From Elusimicrobiota bacterium (GTDB lineage Bacteria > CAYTYR01 > UBA6262 > DAOVJB01): DNA of 23,465 nt. Numbering within the stretch: the stretch's first letter is position 1; each line of letters opens with the position of its first letter. The position numbers were made by a program, and so were the translations under genes. Below the pieces are notes generated by a model. It ran no database searches, was not told the DNA's origin, and saw only the letters and a list, made by a program, of their open reading frames with translations. Below, piece by piece: positions 8,332 to 15,945 of this stretch. The stretch lies in the NCBI GenBank assembly GCA_030673425.1, contig DAOVJB010000002.1:1-23465 (forward strand), in the 5' to 3' direction.

Positions 8332-9654
8332 ATGGAATTTCAGCGCACCATTGCTAAACCTATCACTTATTCAGGTATCGGGGTACATACTGGAAACCTG
8401 ACCTCCATAACTTTTAAGCCGTCTGAAATTAATACAGGTGTCAAATTTGTCCGTGTGGATCTTCCCGGTTCCCCGGTAATAGAAGCTAATATTGACCATG
8501 TAGTCAGTGTAGAAAGAGGAACTACTATAAGTGACGGCAAGGTAAAAATTCATACTACAGAACATATTCTTTCGGCATTATGCGGTTTAGGGATTGATAA
8601 TATAATTGTAGAAATGAATGCTAACGAACCTCCTGTGCTTGACGGAAGTGCCTTACAGATTGTTGAGGAACTTAAGGAGGCTGGAATTGTTGAACAGAAA
8701 GCTCCTAAAAATTACATTGTTTTAGATGAACCCATACAACTTTTTGAAGACGGAGTACAATTAATTGTATTGCCTGATACGAAATTTAAGATCAGCTGTA
8801 CGATTAAATACCAGCATCCTGTCTTAAAAACTCAATATAACTCGTTTGTAATCAATACAGAAACCTTTGAAAAAGAGATTGCTCCTGCGCGAACGTACTG
8901 TTTTGACTATGAAATCGAAACATTAAAGAAAAGAGGACTGGCTAAAGGCGGAAGTTTGGATAATGCAATAGTAATCGGCGAGAAAGGTGTACATAATACA
9001 AATCTGAGGTTTGATGATGAGTTTGTTCGTCATAAGATTTTAGACCTTATGGGAGATTTATATTTATTAGGAAGGCCTATTAAAGCGCATGTTATTGGTA
9101 TTAAATGTGGCCATCCTTCTAATATAAAATTAGCCAGAAAAATTAAAGAGGTTATTTTAAGAAAGCAGAAATCAGTTTCTGATAAGAAGAAACCTACCGA
9201 AATAGAACAATTAGACCCCAGCAAGGTATTGAATATTGAGGATATACAAAAAGTGCTACCTCACCGCTATCCTTTTCTATTTGTAGATAAAATTATAATC
9301 GTTGAGGAAGAAAAAATGGCCGTCGGTATTAAAAACTTAACAGTAAATGAAAACATTTTTAACGGACACTTTCCCGGTCATCCTATAATGCCCGGAGTGC
9401 TGATAGTAGAAGCGATGGCGCAGACTTCATGTGTTCTGGTGTTACGTAAACCGGAATTATCTAATAAATTGGCATATTTTATGCTTATTGAAAATGTTAA
9501 ATTTAGAAAACCAGTTTTTCCGGGAGATCAGTTGAGATTAGAAGTGGAGCTGGTAAAAGCAAAAAGCAGAACGGGGAAAGTTCAGGGGAAAGCTTTTGTT
9601 GAGGATAAATTAGTTGCAGAAGCAGAATTCACTTTTTCCCTGGTTGATAGATAA
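8332..9654 (+). CDS. lpxC/fabZ: LpxC-FabZ bifunctional fusion (UDP-3-O-acyl-GlcNAc deacetylase / 3-hydroxyacyl-ACP dehydratase)
   Basis: One 440-residue protein carrying two enzymes. Residues 1-280 are LpxC, the zinc deacetylase that makes the committed step of lipid A synthesis. Expected zinc ligands are present: His-78 in TTEHILSAL, His-234 and Asp-238 in HKILD; the catalytic His-261 is in CGHPSN. A Lys-rich linker (about 270-298) leads to FabZ at about 300-440, a hot-dog dehydratase of fatty acid synthesis. FabZ shows LPHRYPFLFVD (309-319) and the catalytic pair His-346 and Glu-360 in GHFPGHPIMPGVLIVEAMAQ, so both halves look active. Such fusions are known in Bacteroidota/Chlorobi and some candidate phyla. 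Both parts draw on 3-hydroxyacyl-ACP metabolism, so the fusion may balance lipid A and phospholipid synthesis. There is no stop or frameshift between the domains. Confidence 0.97.
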   Translation: MEFQRTIAKPITYSGIGVHTGNLTSITFKPSEINTGVKFVRVDLPGSPVIEANIDHVVSVERGTTISDGKVKIHTTEHILSALCGLGIDNIIVEMNANEPPVLDGSALQIVEELKEAGIVEQKAPKNYIVLDEPIQLFEDGVQLIVLPDTKFKISCTIKYQHPVLKTQYNSFVINTETFEKEIAPARTYCFDYEIETLKKRGLAKGGSLDNAIVIGEKGVHNTNLRFDDEFVRHKILDLMGDLYLLGRPIKAHVIGIKCGHPSNIKLARKIKEVILRKQKSVSDKKKPTEIEQLDPSKVLNIEDIQKVLPHRYPFLFVDKIIIVEEEKMAVGIKNLTVNENIFNGHFPGHPIMPGVLIVEAMAQTSCVLVLRKPELSNKLAYFMLIENVKFRKPVFPGDQLRLEVELVKAKSRTGKVQGKAFVEDKLVAEAEFTFSLVDR

Positions 9655-9691
9655 GAATTAATATTCGATATAGGAGGTTAGCGAAAGTATA

Positions 9692-10465
9692 GTGAAAATT
9701 CATAAGACAGCTTTAATTCATCCTGACGCAATAATTGGCAATGATGTAGAAATTGGGGCTTATACCATTATTGATAAAGATGTAACTATAGGAAATGAGA
9801 CAATAATAGGTCCCAGGGTTATTATTGAAGGTACGGCCGATATCGGCAAGAATTGCAAGATTTATACAGGAGCGATAATAGGAAACCCTCCTCAGGATCT
9901 AAAGTATAAAGGGGAACCGACCAAAGTATTTATTGGGGACAACAATATTATCAGAGAATATGTGACTATAAATAGAGCTACTATTGCTACAGGAGAAACA
10001 AAAATAGGGAATAATAATTTAATTATGGCTTATGCTCATATAGCTCATGATTGCACCATAGGTAATGGCACAATTTTGGCTAATGTAGCCACTTTAGCCG
10101 GTCATGTAGTCATTGAAGATAAGGCCATTGTGGGGGGATTGACACCTGTGCATCAGTTTGTGCGTATTGGTACCTTGGCTATTGTTGGAGGGAGTTCAAG
10201 AACAACCAAAGATATTCCACCATATTGTAAGGCTGCTGGTTCACCTATCAGGATGTTTGGACTGAATAGTGTTGCTTTACAACGCAGTAATTTTTCGGAA
10301 GAAGTAAAAATGCAGTTAAAAAGAGTATATAAAATAGTTTTTAGATCAAGATTAAATACAACACAAGCAATAGCAGAGTTAGAAAAAGAATCTAACTTAT
10401 GTGATGAAGCCAGGCATTTTATAGCATTCATTAAAGAGTCTGAAAGGGGAATTTGCAAGGAATAG
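9692..10465 (+). CDS. lpxA: UDP-N-acetylglucosamine O-acyltransferase LpxA
   Basis: First enzyme of lipid A synthesis; it transfers a 3-hydroxyacyl group from ACP to the 3-position of UDP-GlcNAc (or a 3-amino analogue). The protein is 257 residues: hexapeptide left-handed helix (1-about 185) plus a C-terminal helical domain. The catalytic His-119 is in MAYAHIAHDCTIGNG and corresponds to E. coli His125; His-154 in PVHQF corresponds to His160. At the acyl-chain ruler position (E. coli Gly173) this protein has Gly-167 in IVGGSS, which predicts use of long chains such as C14. The start is GTG; AGGAGG at 9672-9677 is 14 bases upstream, longer than usual, but no better in-frame start exists. It sits after lpxC-fabZ and before lpxI. 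Confidence 0.97.
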   Translation: MKIHKTALIHPDAIIGNDVEIGAYTIIDKDVTIGNETIIGPRVIIEGTADIGKNCKIYTGAIIGNPPQDLKYKGEPTKVFIGDNNIIREYVTINRATIATGETKIGNNNLIMAYAHIAHDCTIGNGTILANVATLAGHVVIEDKAIVGGLTPVHQFVRIGTLAIVGGSSRTTKDIPPYCKAAGSPIRMFGLNSVALQRSNFSEEVKMQLKRVYKIVFRSRLNTTQAIAELEKESNLCDEARHFIAFIKESERGICKE

Positions 10466-10483
10466 GAACAAGAGGGTTTCACT

Positions 10484-11332
10484 ATGGATGAGAATATAAA
10501 TACAGGAAAGATTGGTTTAATTGCGGGGAATGGTGAGTTCCCCTTATTTTTTGCACGTTTTGCACGAGAACAAGGCAAAAAAATAATTGCTGTTGCTTTA
10601 AGAGAAGAAACAACGCCTTTACTAGAGCAAGAGGTGGATAAACTATATTGGTTGCATCTTGGGCAACTAAAAAAATTGATTGAGATTTTCAAAAAAGAAG
10701 ATATAAAGACTGCAGTAATGGCAGGGCAGGTAAAACATTTCCGCTTGTTTGACTTGCTAAAGTTAGATTCCCGGGCAGTATCTCTTTTGTCAAAGTTAAA
10801 GGATAAAAGAGCTGATACTATTTTAGCAGGTGTAGCAGAAGAATTAACCAAGGAGGGAATACAGCTTATAGACTCAACAACTTTTCTTTCTTCATTCCTT
10901 CCCAAAAAGGGAATCCTGACTTTAACCAAGCCTACGAAACAACAATTGAAGGATATAAGTTTTGGATATAAGATAGCTAAAAGTATAGCAGGGTTAGATA
11001 TAGGACAGACAGTAGTGGTCAAAGACAGGGCAGTTTTAGCTGTAGAGGCGATGGAAGGTACAGATGAGACAATAAAAAGGGGCGCAAAATTTGGTAGAGA
11101 GGACGTTGTAGTTGTTAAGGTAAGTAAACCCCGGCAGGATAGAAGGTTTGATATACCTATTATAGGTGAAAAAACAGTCTATGTGCTAAAAGAAGCTAAA
11201 GTAGGTGTTTTAGCGTTTAGTGCAGGGTCAACACTCCTGTTGGATAGAGAAAAGGTTATCAGGATGGCTAATGATGAGAAGATATGTTTGATAGCTGTAG
11301 GTGAGGATGTTATAGAAGGTAAACAGGCATGA
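10484..11332 (+). CDS. lpxI: UDP-2,3-diacylglucosamine pyrophosphatase LpxI
   Basis: Hydrolyses UDP-2,3-diacylglucosamine to lipid X and UMP. LpxI is unrelated to LpxH of E. coli and replaces it in many bacteria. The protein is 282 residues (family about 270-285). The N-terminal domain opens with IGLIAGNGEFPLFFARFA (10-27) and has VMAGQVKH (78-85). The C-terminal domain carries GTDETIKRG (192-200) and KPRQDRRFDIPIIG (216-229). Asp-223 in RFDxP probably matches the essential Asp225 of Caulobacter LpxI (family knowledge). An AGAGGG site lies before the ATG. The stop overlaps the next gene's ATG (ATGA), so translation of the two is probably coupled. Confidence 0.95.
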   Translation: MDENINTGKIGLIAGNGEFPLFFARFAREQGKKIIAVALREETTPLLEQEVDKLYWLHLGQLKKLIEIFKKEDIKTAVMAGQVKHFRLFDLLKLDSRAVSLLSKLKDKRADTILAGVAEELTKEGIQLIDSTTFLSSFLPKKGILTLTKPTKQQLKDISFGYKIAKSIAGLDIGQTVVVKDRAVLAVEAMEGTDETIKRGAKFGREDVVVVKVSKPRQDRRFDIPIIGEKTVYVLKEAKVGVLAFSAGSTLLLDREKVIRMANDEKICLIAVGEDVIEGKQA

Positions 11333-12294
11333 ACAAGTTAACAGGTGTAGAAAACAAAATTAAAGTGGCAGTAATAGGGGTTGGACAATTAGGACAACAT
11401 CATGCACATGTTTATTCCAGGATGCCCGATGTAGAGCTGGTAGGGGTGGTTGATATAGATTACAGGAGAGCCAGGAAAATCGCCCGCCAATCTAATACAG
11501 GAGCATATAATGATTATAAAAGTATTTCAGGAGAAATTGATGCTGTAAATATAGCCGTTCCTACGAATTTGCACTTTCAGTTAGGGAAGTATTTCCTTGG
11601 GAGGGGAATTCATTGCTTGGTGGAAAAGCCAATAACCCCTTCGTTAGATGAGGCCGAGGAATTATTAGATATTGCCCGCAAGAAGCGAATTGTATTACAG
11701 GTCGGTCATGTTGAACGTTTTAATCCAGCCGTGATAGAAGCCCAGGGATATATCAAAGAACCTAAATTTATAGAGGCAAATCGTTTAGGTCCGTATTCTC
11801 CTCGTGTTGCTGATGTAAGCGTAGTGCTTGACCTAATGATTCATGATATAGATATTATTCTATATCTGGTTAAATCACGAATTGAAAACATAGATGCTAT
11901 CGGGACTTCTGTTTTATCCAGTTCTGAGGATATTGCTAATGCAAGGATAAGATTTGCTAACGGTTGTGTGGCAAATATATCTGCAAGCAGGATTTCTTTA
12001 GAGAAGTTTCGCAAAATCAGGATTTTCCAGCAGCATAGTTACATATCTTTAGATTATGCCAAACCTGCTGTTAAGATATACACAAAGAAAAAAGAAATAA
12101 TTAAGTCTCTTAAGGATATTAATATCAGGTATCCTAAATTGGGTAAGATTAATCCTTTAGAAGAGGAGATAAAACATTTTATAACCTGTATCAGGGAAAA
12201 AAGCAAGCCCTTGGTTTCCGGGGAACATGGAAAGAATGCATTAGAAGTCTGTTTAGAGATATTGAAGATAATAAGAACTCATAATGAACAGTAG
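11329..12294 (+). CDS. Gfo/Idh/MocA-family NAD(P)-dependent sugar oxidoreductase (GnnA-like candidate)
   Basis: Predicted nucleotide-sugar dehydrogenase of 321 residues. The Rossmann dinucleotide-binding motif is GVGQLGQHH (17-25), then the family signature VEKPITPS (98-105), GHVERFNP (126-133) and HDID at 172-175, where His-172 is the likely catalytic residue. It is translationally coupled to lpxI (ATGA overlap) and followed 13 bp later by lpxB, so a role in lipid A is likely. In Acidithiobacillus, GnnA of this family is encoded between lpxA and lpxB and oxidises the 3-position of UDP-GlcNAc before the transaminase GnnB adds an amine. No GnnB-like aminotransferase is in the window, so GnnA activity is only a hypothesis. 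The family assignment is firm; the substrate is unknown. Confidence 0.85.
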   Translation: MNKLTGVENKIKVAVIGVGQLGQHHAHVYSRMPDVELVGVVDIDYRRARKIARQSNTGAYNDYKSISGEIDAVNIAVPTNLHFQLGKYFLGRGIHCLVEKPITPSLDEAEELLDIARKKRIVLQVGHVERFNPAVIEAQGYIKEPKFIEANRLGPYSPRVADVSVVLDLMIHDIDIILYLVKSRIENIDAIGTSVLSSSEDIANARIRFANGCVANISASRISLEKFRKIRIFQQHSYISLDYAKPAVKIYTKKKEIIKSLKDINIRYPKLGKINPLEEEIKHFITCIREKSKPLVSGEHGKNALEVCLEILKIIRTHNEQ

Positions 12295-12300
12295 AGAAGG
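12295..12300 (+). promoter_or_regulatory. Ribosome binding site that sets the lpxB start
   Basis: AGAAGG lies seven bases before ATG 12308. An in-frame ATG at 12284 inside the preceding gene would add eight residues (MNSREGFI), but it has no comparable site and the family starts at the downstream Met. ATG 12308 is preferred. Confidence 0.6.
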
Positions 12301-12307
12301 TTTTATT

Positions 12308-13501
12308 ATGTCCAAAAAATTATTAATAATTGCCGGAGATCCTTCAGGGGATAAACATGGGGCGGATTTGATCGAGGCTCTTTATGATGGGGCCAAAAGA
12401 TTAAAGATAGATAGGAATAAATTGGAGTTATATGCCCTGGGTGGACCTAAGATAGAAAGTACAGGGATAAATTTCCTGTTTAATCTGGTAAATCTTTCTA
12501 TTATTGGTTTTTCCGAGGCGGTTAAGAAATATTTTGTTTTCCGGAATGTTTTTAAGAAAATAGTAGAGCCGTTCTTAAAAGAGAAAAGACCTGACGGTGT
12601 GATTTTAATTGATTCTTACGCCTTTAATATTCATGTTGCAGAGTTAGCTAAACAGCTCAATATCCCTGTTATTTATTATGTAAGTCCTCAGGTGTGGGCT
12701 TCACGGCCTGGAAGAATTAAGAAGCTGGTCAGGTATGTTGACAAGATGCTTGTAATATTTCCTTTTGAAGAAGAAATATATAGAAAAACCGGTCTTGATG
12801 TAACTTTTATAGGGCATCCTTTCCTGGATACCGCTCAATCCGTTAAAGGTCAAAAAAAAGTTATAGACCAATTAGGCTTGGTCCCCGAACATCCAATAAT
12901 AGGTATTTTACCAGGAAGCAGAATACAGGAAATAGAGCAGCTTTTACCGGTTATGTTACAAACGGCAAAGAAAATAACAAAGCAGTTTCCTGATGCGCAG
13001 TTTATATTGCCGTTATCTATGAATATATCTCCTGACTACGTTAGAACATATATTAATAAATTCATTGTTGCCGAAGAAGACTCCTCTATGGTTCCTAAAT
13101 TAAAAATTATCAGGGACCATGATTACCATGCTAGAAGTATTATGACAATGGCTCTTGTAGCTTCTGGTTCGGCTACGCTGGAGAATGCCTGTCTTGGTAT
13201 TCCGATGATAATTTTGTATAGAGTCTCTTCTATTTCTTACCTGTTAGCAAAGATGCTTGTAAAAGTCCGGTGGATTGGCATGGCTAACATAATTGCCGGC
13301 AGGAAAATTGTTCCTGAGTTTATTCAGTATAGTGCTACAGCCGATAACGTGGGTAAAAAAGCCATAGAATGGATGCTCAATCCTGATAAGTTGAAACAGA
13401 TTAGGGAAGAACTGGCCAAAGTTAAGGAAAAACTCGGTACAGCAGGTGCATCACAAAGAGCAGCGGATATAATTTTAGGAATAATATTAAAAAGAAAATA
13501 G
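12308..13501 (+). CDS. lpxB: Lipid-A-disaccharide synthase LpxB
   Basis: GT19 glycosyltransferase that joins lipid X and UDP-2,3-diacylglucosamine to give the beta-1,6 disaccharide of lipid A, at the inner face of the inner membrane. From ATG 12308 the protein is 397 residues, close to the family's 380-390. It begins with the classic LLIIAGDPSGDKHGADL (5-21). Other blocks are ILIDSYAFN (99-107, with Asp-102 matching catalytic E. coli Asp98), YYVSPQVWA (123-131), GHPFLD (169-174), GILPGSRIQEIE (199-210, with Arg-205 matching E. coli Arg201) and ASGSATLENACLGIPM (285-300). Hydrophobic segments typical of membrane association are visible. It follows the oxidoreductase by 13 bp. Confidence 0.96.
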   Translation: MSKKLLIIAGDPSGDKHGADLIEALYDGAKRLKIDRNKLELYALGGPKIESTGINFLFNLVNLSIIGFSEAVKKYFVFRNVFKKIVEPFLKEKRPDGVILIDSYAFNIHVAELAKQLNIPVIYYVSPQVWASRPGRIKKLVRYVDKMLVIFPFEEEIYRKTGLDVTFIGHPFLDTAQSVKGQKKVIDQLGLVPEHPIIGILPGSRIQEIEQLLPVMLQTAKKITKQFPDAQFILPLSMNISPDYVRTYINKFIVAEEDSSMVPKLKIIRDHDYHARSIMTMALVASGSATLENACLGIPMIILYRVSSISYLLAKMLVKVRWIGMANIIAGRKIVPEFIQYSATADNVGKKAIEWMLNPDKLKQIREELAKVKEKLGTAGASQRAADIILGIILKRK

Positions 13502-13511
13502 AGATTATATC

Positions 13512-13517
13512 AGGAGG
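13512..13517 (+). promoter_or_regulatory. Ribosome binding site for the TTG-started msbA
   Basis: A perfect AGGAGG five bases before TTG 13523. It supports the unusual TTG codon as the true start of the ABC transporter, since no ATG fits at this distance. Confidence 0.65.
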
Positions 13518-13522
13518 ATAAC

Positions 13523-15241
13523 TTGTATAAACGCCTAATAAGATATATTAAACCTTACTCTACAAGGTTCATCCAGGCATTAATATGTATGGTTTTTGTA
13601 GGGGGATTCACAGGTCTTTCTATGTATATTTTAAAAGACGTGATTGATAAAGTCTTTATTCCTCCCTATAATCCAAAAATGCTTTCTATAGTAGTAGTAA
13701 TAGTACCCTTGATTTTCCTTTTTAAGGGACTGTTTGGTTATGCTCAAGGGTATCTTATGTATTACATTGGTCAAAGAGTAGTAATGGATCTGCGAAACGA
13801 ACTTTATGAGCATCTGCAACATTTATCCTTGGATTTCTATACAAGGAAATCCACAGGTAATATTATGTCCCGTCTAACTAATGATATAGTGGCAATTCAG
13901 GACGGTGTTACCAAGGTTCCCATGTATGTGATTCGGGACGGATTTACTGCTTTAGTGTTGATGGGTTTACTTTTTTACCTGCATCCGAAATTTGCTTTAA
14001 TTGTTGTTTTTGCTTTTCCCTTGGCCAGTATTCCTATAATCCGTTTTGGAAAAAAATTAAGAAGAGTGGGACGAGAAGGACAGGAGAAGATGAGTGATAT
14101 GTACGGCATATTACAGGAAACTATAACCGGAGTCAAGGTAGTCAAGGCTTTTAATATGGAGGAGTATGAAACAGAAAAATTCGGTAAACAGAACAGGAGC
14201 TATTTTAATATTATTATGCGCTCTATGCGTGTAGAAGCACTCTCGAGTCCGGTGATGGAATTTATAGGTTCTTTAGGTATTGCTTTTGTAATATGGTATG
14301 GCGGTAAGGATGTTATAAACGGTGTCTGGACTGCGGGAGCATTCTTTTCTTTTATGGGTGCTGCTTTTTCCACATATAACCCTATTAAGAATTTTTCCAG
14401 GATGAACGTGAATATTCAAAGGGCCCTGGCTGCAAGCGAAAGAGTGTTCCAGATTTTAGATGAAAAAACGACTGTTTTAGAATCTCCGGATGCATTTGCA
14501 TTAGAGAAGTTTAGCAATGAGATTTCGTATAATAATGTATCTTTTTCTTATCTTGGAGGTAATACAGTTTTAAAGGGGATAAACTTAAAGTTAAAAAAAG
14601 GGCAGATTGTTGCATTTGTCGGGCCTTCCGGAGGGGGGAAGACCTCTATAGCAAATTTATTACCAAGATTCTATGACCCTTTAAGTGGCACTATTACAAT
14701 AGATAATAAAGATATTAAGGATTTCACTCTTAAATCGTTACGCAAACAAATAGGCATTGTTACTCAGGAGACTATACTGTTTAATGACACAGTGCGTAAT
14801 AATATCTCTTATGGGAGCAGAGATGCAAAAGACAAGGATATTATAAGAGCAGCAAAAGCCGCCAATGCCCATAACTTTATTATGCGCCTGTCCGATAAAT
14901 ATAGTACAGTAATTGGTGAAAGAGGCGTTCGGTTATCCGGCGGAGAACGACAGCGGATAGCAATTGCTCGTGCTATATTGAAAAATCCTTCAATTTTAAT
15001 CCTTGATGAGGCTACTTCGGCTCTCGATACTGAATCAGAGTTGCTTGTCCAGAAAGCTATAGACTACTTAATGCGTAATCGTACCACTTTTGTTATTGCA
15101 CACAGACTTTCCACAATCCGAAAAGCAGACAAGATTTTTGTTATTGATGAAGGGAAAATAGTAGAATCCGGCGTCCACCGTGAACTTTTAGCAAAAGGTG
15201 GCATATATAAGAGACTGTATGACATGCAGTTTAGGGATTGA
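13523..15241 (+). CDS. msbA: MsbA-type lipid A export ABC transporter (fused permease-ATPase)
   Basis: Homodimeric ABC exporter that flips lipid A-core across the inner membrane. The 572-residue length fits the MsbA family. Residues 1-about 315 hold six transmembrane helices (clear hydrophobic stretches near 17-37, 55-80, 140-152, 157-172, 248-260 and 270-285). The ATPase domain follows, with Walker A GPSGGGKT (367-374), Q-loop Gln-415, signature LSGGERQ (471-477), Walker B ILILDEATSALD (491-502) and H-loop His-527. The start is TTG with a perfect AGGAGG five bases upstream. Its place between lpxB and waaA points to lipid A as substrate; sequence alone cannot exclude another lipid or drug. 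The lpxK gene that often neighbours msbA is absent here. Confidence 0.93.
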   Translation: MYKRLIRYIKPYSTRFIQALICMVFVGGFTGLSMYILKDVIDKVFIPPYNPKMLSIVVVIVPLIFLFKGLFGYAQGYLMYYIGQRVVMDLRNELYEHLQHLSLDFYTRKSTGNIMSRLTNDIVAIQDGVTKVPMYVIRDGFTALVLMGLLFYLHPKFALIVVFAFPLASIPIIRFGKKLRRVGREGQEKMSDMYGILQETITGVKVVKAFNMEEYETEKFGKQNRSYFNIIMRSMRVEALSSPVMEFIGSLGIAFVIWYGGKDVINGVWTAGAFFSFMGAAFSTYNPIKNFSRMNVNIQRALAASERVFQILDEKTTVLESPDAFALEKFSNEISYNNVSFSYLGGNTVLKGINLKLKKGQIVAFVGPSGGGKTSIANLLPRFYDPLSGTITIDNKDIKDFTLKSLRKQIGIVTQETILFNDTVRNNISYGSRDAKDKDIIRAAKAANAHNFIMRLSDKYSTVIGERGVRLSGGERQRIAIARAILKNPSILILDEATSALDTESELLVQKAIDYLMRNRTTFVIAHRLSTIRKADKIFVIDEGKIVESGVHRELLAKGGIYKRLYDMQFRD

Positions 15242-15258
15242 AGAAAGGCGGGAGGATA

Positions 15259-15903
15259 GTGAGGGGCAGTGGAATAAAAACCCGGCTTATTTCATGGTTA
15301 GGTTGGTTATTTATATGGTTTGTAGGTAAAACTTCAAGAATAAAAATAATAAATAGTCCGGAATTTTTGAAATTAAAGGAGGAAGACAAAAATTTTATTT
15401 ATGCCCTCTGGCATGGGAGACAATTCTTCTTGATTTATTCCCACAGGTTACAGAATATCTGTCTGCTTATAAGTGAAAGCCGGGACGGAGAATACGTCGC
15501 TCGGATTACCGGGCATTTTGGTTTTCAATTGGTACGTGGTTCTTCAAGTCGCGGGGGTATCAAGGCGTTAATTAAAATGAAAAAGAAAGTCGAACAGGGG
15601 GTAACTGGTGCATTTACTCCTGATGGACCCCGTGGACCATTTCAAAAAATACAGCCAGGTATAATTTATGTAGCACAGAAAACGGGCAGTCCTATTATTC
15701 CTCTTACTTTTAGTGCCCGGTATAAAAAGGTCTTAAAAAGTTGGGATAAATTTTTAATACCTTATCCTTTTAATCGTATAGTAGTGATTAACGGCGACCC
15801 TTTGTATGTTTTGCCTGAAGATAATATTGAGCTAAAAGCCAAACAATTAGAGGCTCTACTGACTAATATTACTAAGCAAGCAGACAATTTAGTTCAAAGG
15901 TGA
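15259..15903 (+). CDS. DUF374 lysophospholipid-acyltransferase-like protein, probable lipid A secondary acyltransferase
   Basis: Membrane-associated acyltransferase of the DUF374 group, 214 residues from GTG 15259. It has a hydrophobic N-terminal segment (about 9-24), then the family blocks ALWHGRQF (49-56), VRGSSSRGG (92-100) and FTPDGPRGP (119-127), and TGSPIIPLTFSAR near 142-154. To my knowledge the non-LpxL/LpxM late acyltransferase LpxJ of Helicobacter belongs to this broad class, and its place between msbA and waaA fits addition of a secondary acyl chain to lipid A. The acyl donor and position are unknown. Start choice: a TTG at 15238 overlapping the msbA stop would add seven residues. 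I prefer GTG 15259 because GGGAGG at 15250-15255 lies just upstream, although the spacing of three is short. Confidence 0.82.
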   Translation: MRGSGIKTRLISWLGWLFIWFVGKTSRIKIINSPEFLKLKEEDKNFIYALWHGRQFFLIYSHRLQNICLLISESRDGEYVARITGHFGFQLVRGSSSRGGIKALIKMKKKVEQGVTGAFTPDGPRGPFQKIQPGIIYVAQKTGSPIIPLTFSARYKKVLKSWDKFLIPYPFNRIVVINGDPLYVLPEDNIELKAKQLEALLTNITKQADNLVQR

Positions 15904-15945
15904 GGGGGAGTAGAAAGTTAAACTTTGAAAATTAAAGGTAACCAG

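Noticed and set aside
10153-11022. 289-codon open frame on the - strand across lpxA and lpxI
   Set aside because: It lies fully opposite two well-identified genes, its translation is Ser/Cys/Phe-rich with no recognisable domain, and it has no ribosome binding site of note; it is a shadow frame.
15914-15926. 13-bp inverted repeat (AAAGTT-A-AACTTT) upstream of waaA
   Set aside because: One-base loop and AT-only-like stem cannot make a useful hairpin, it is inside an operon gap, and such matches are common by chance in AT-rich DNA.
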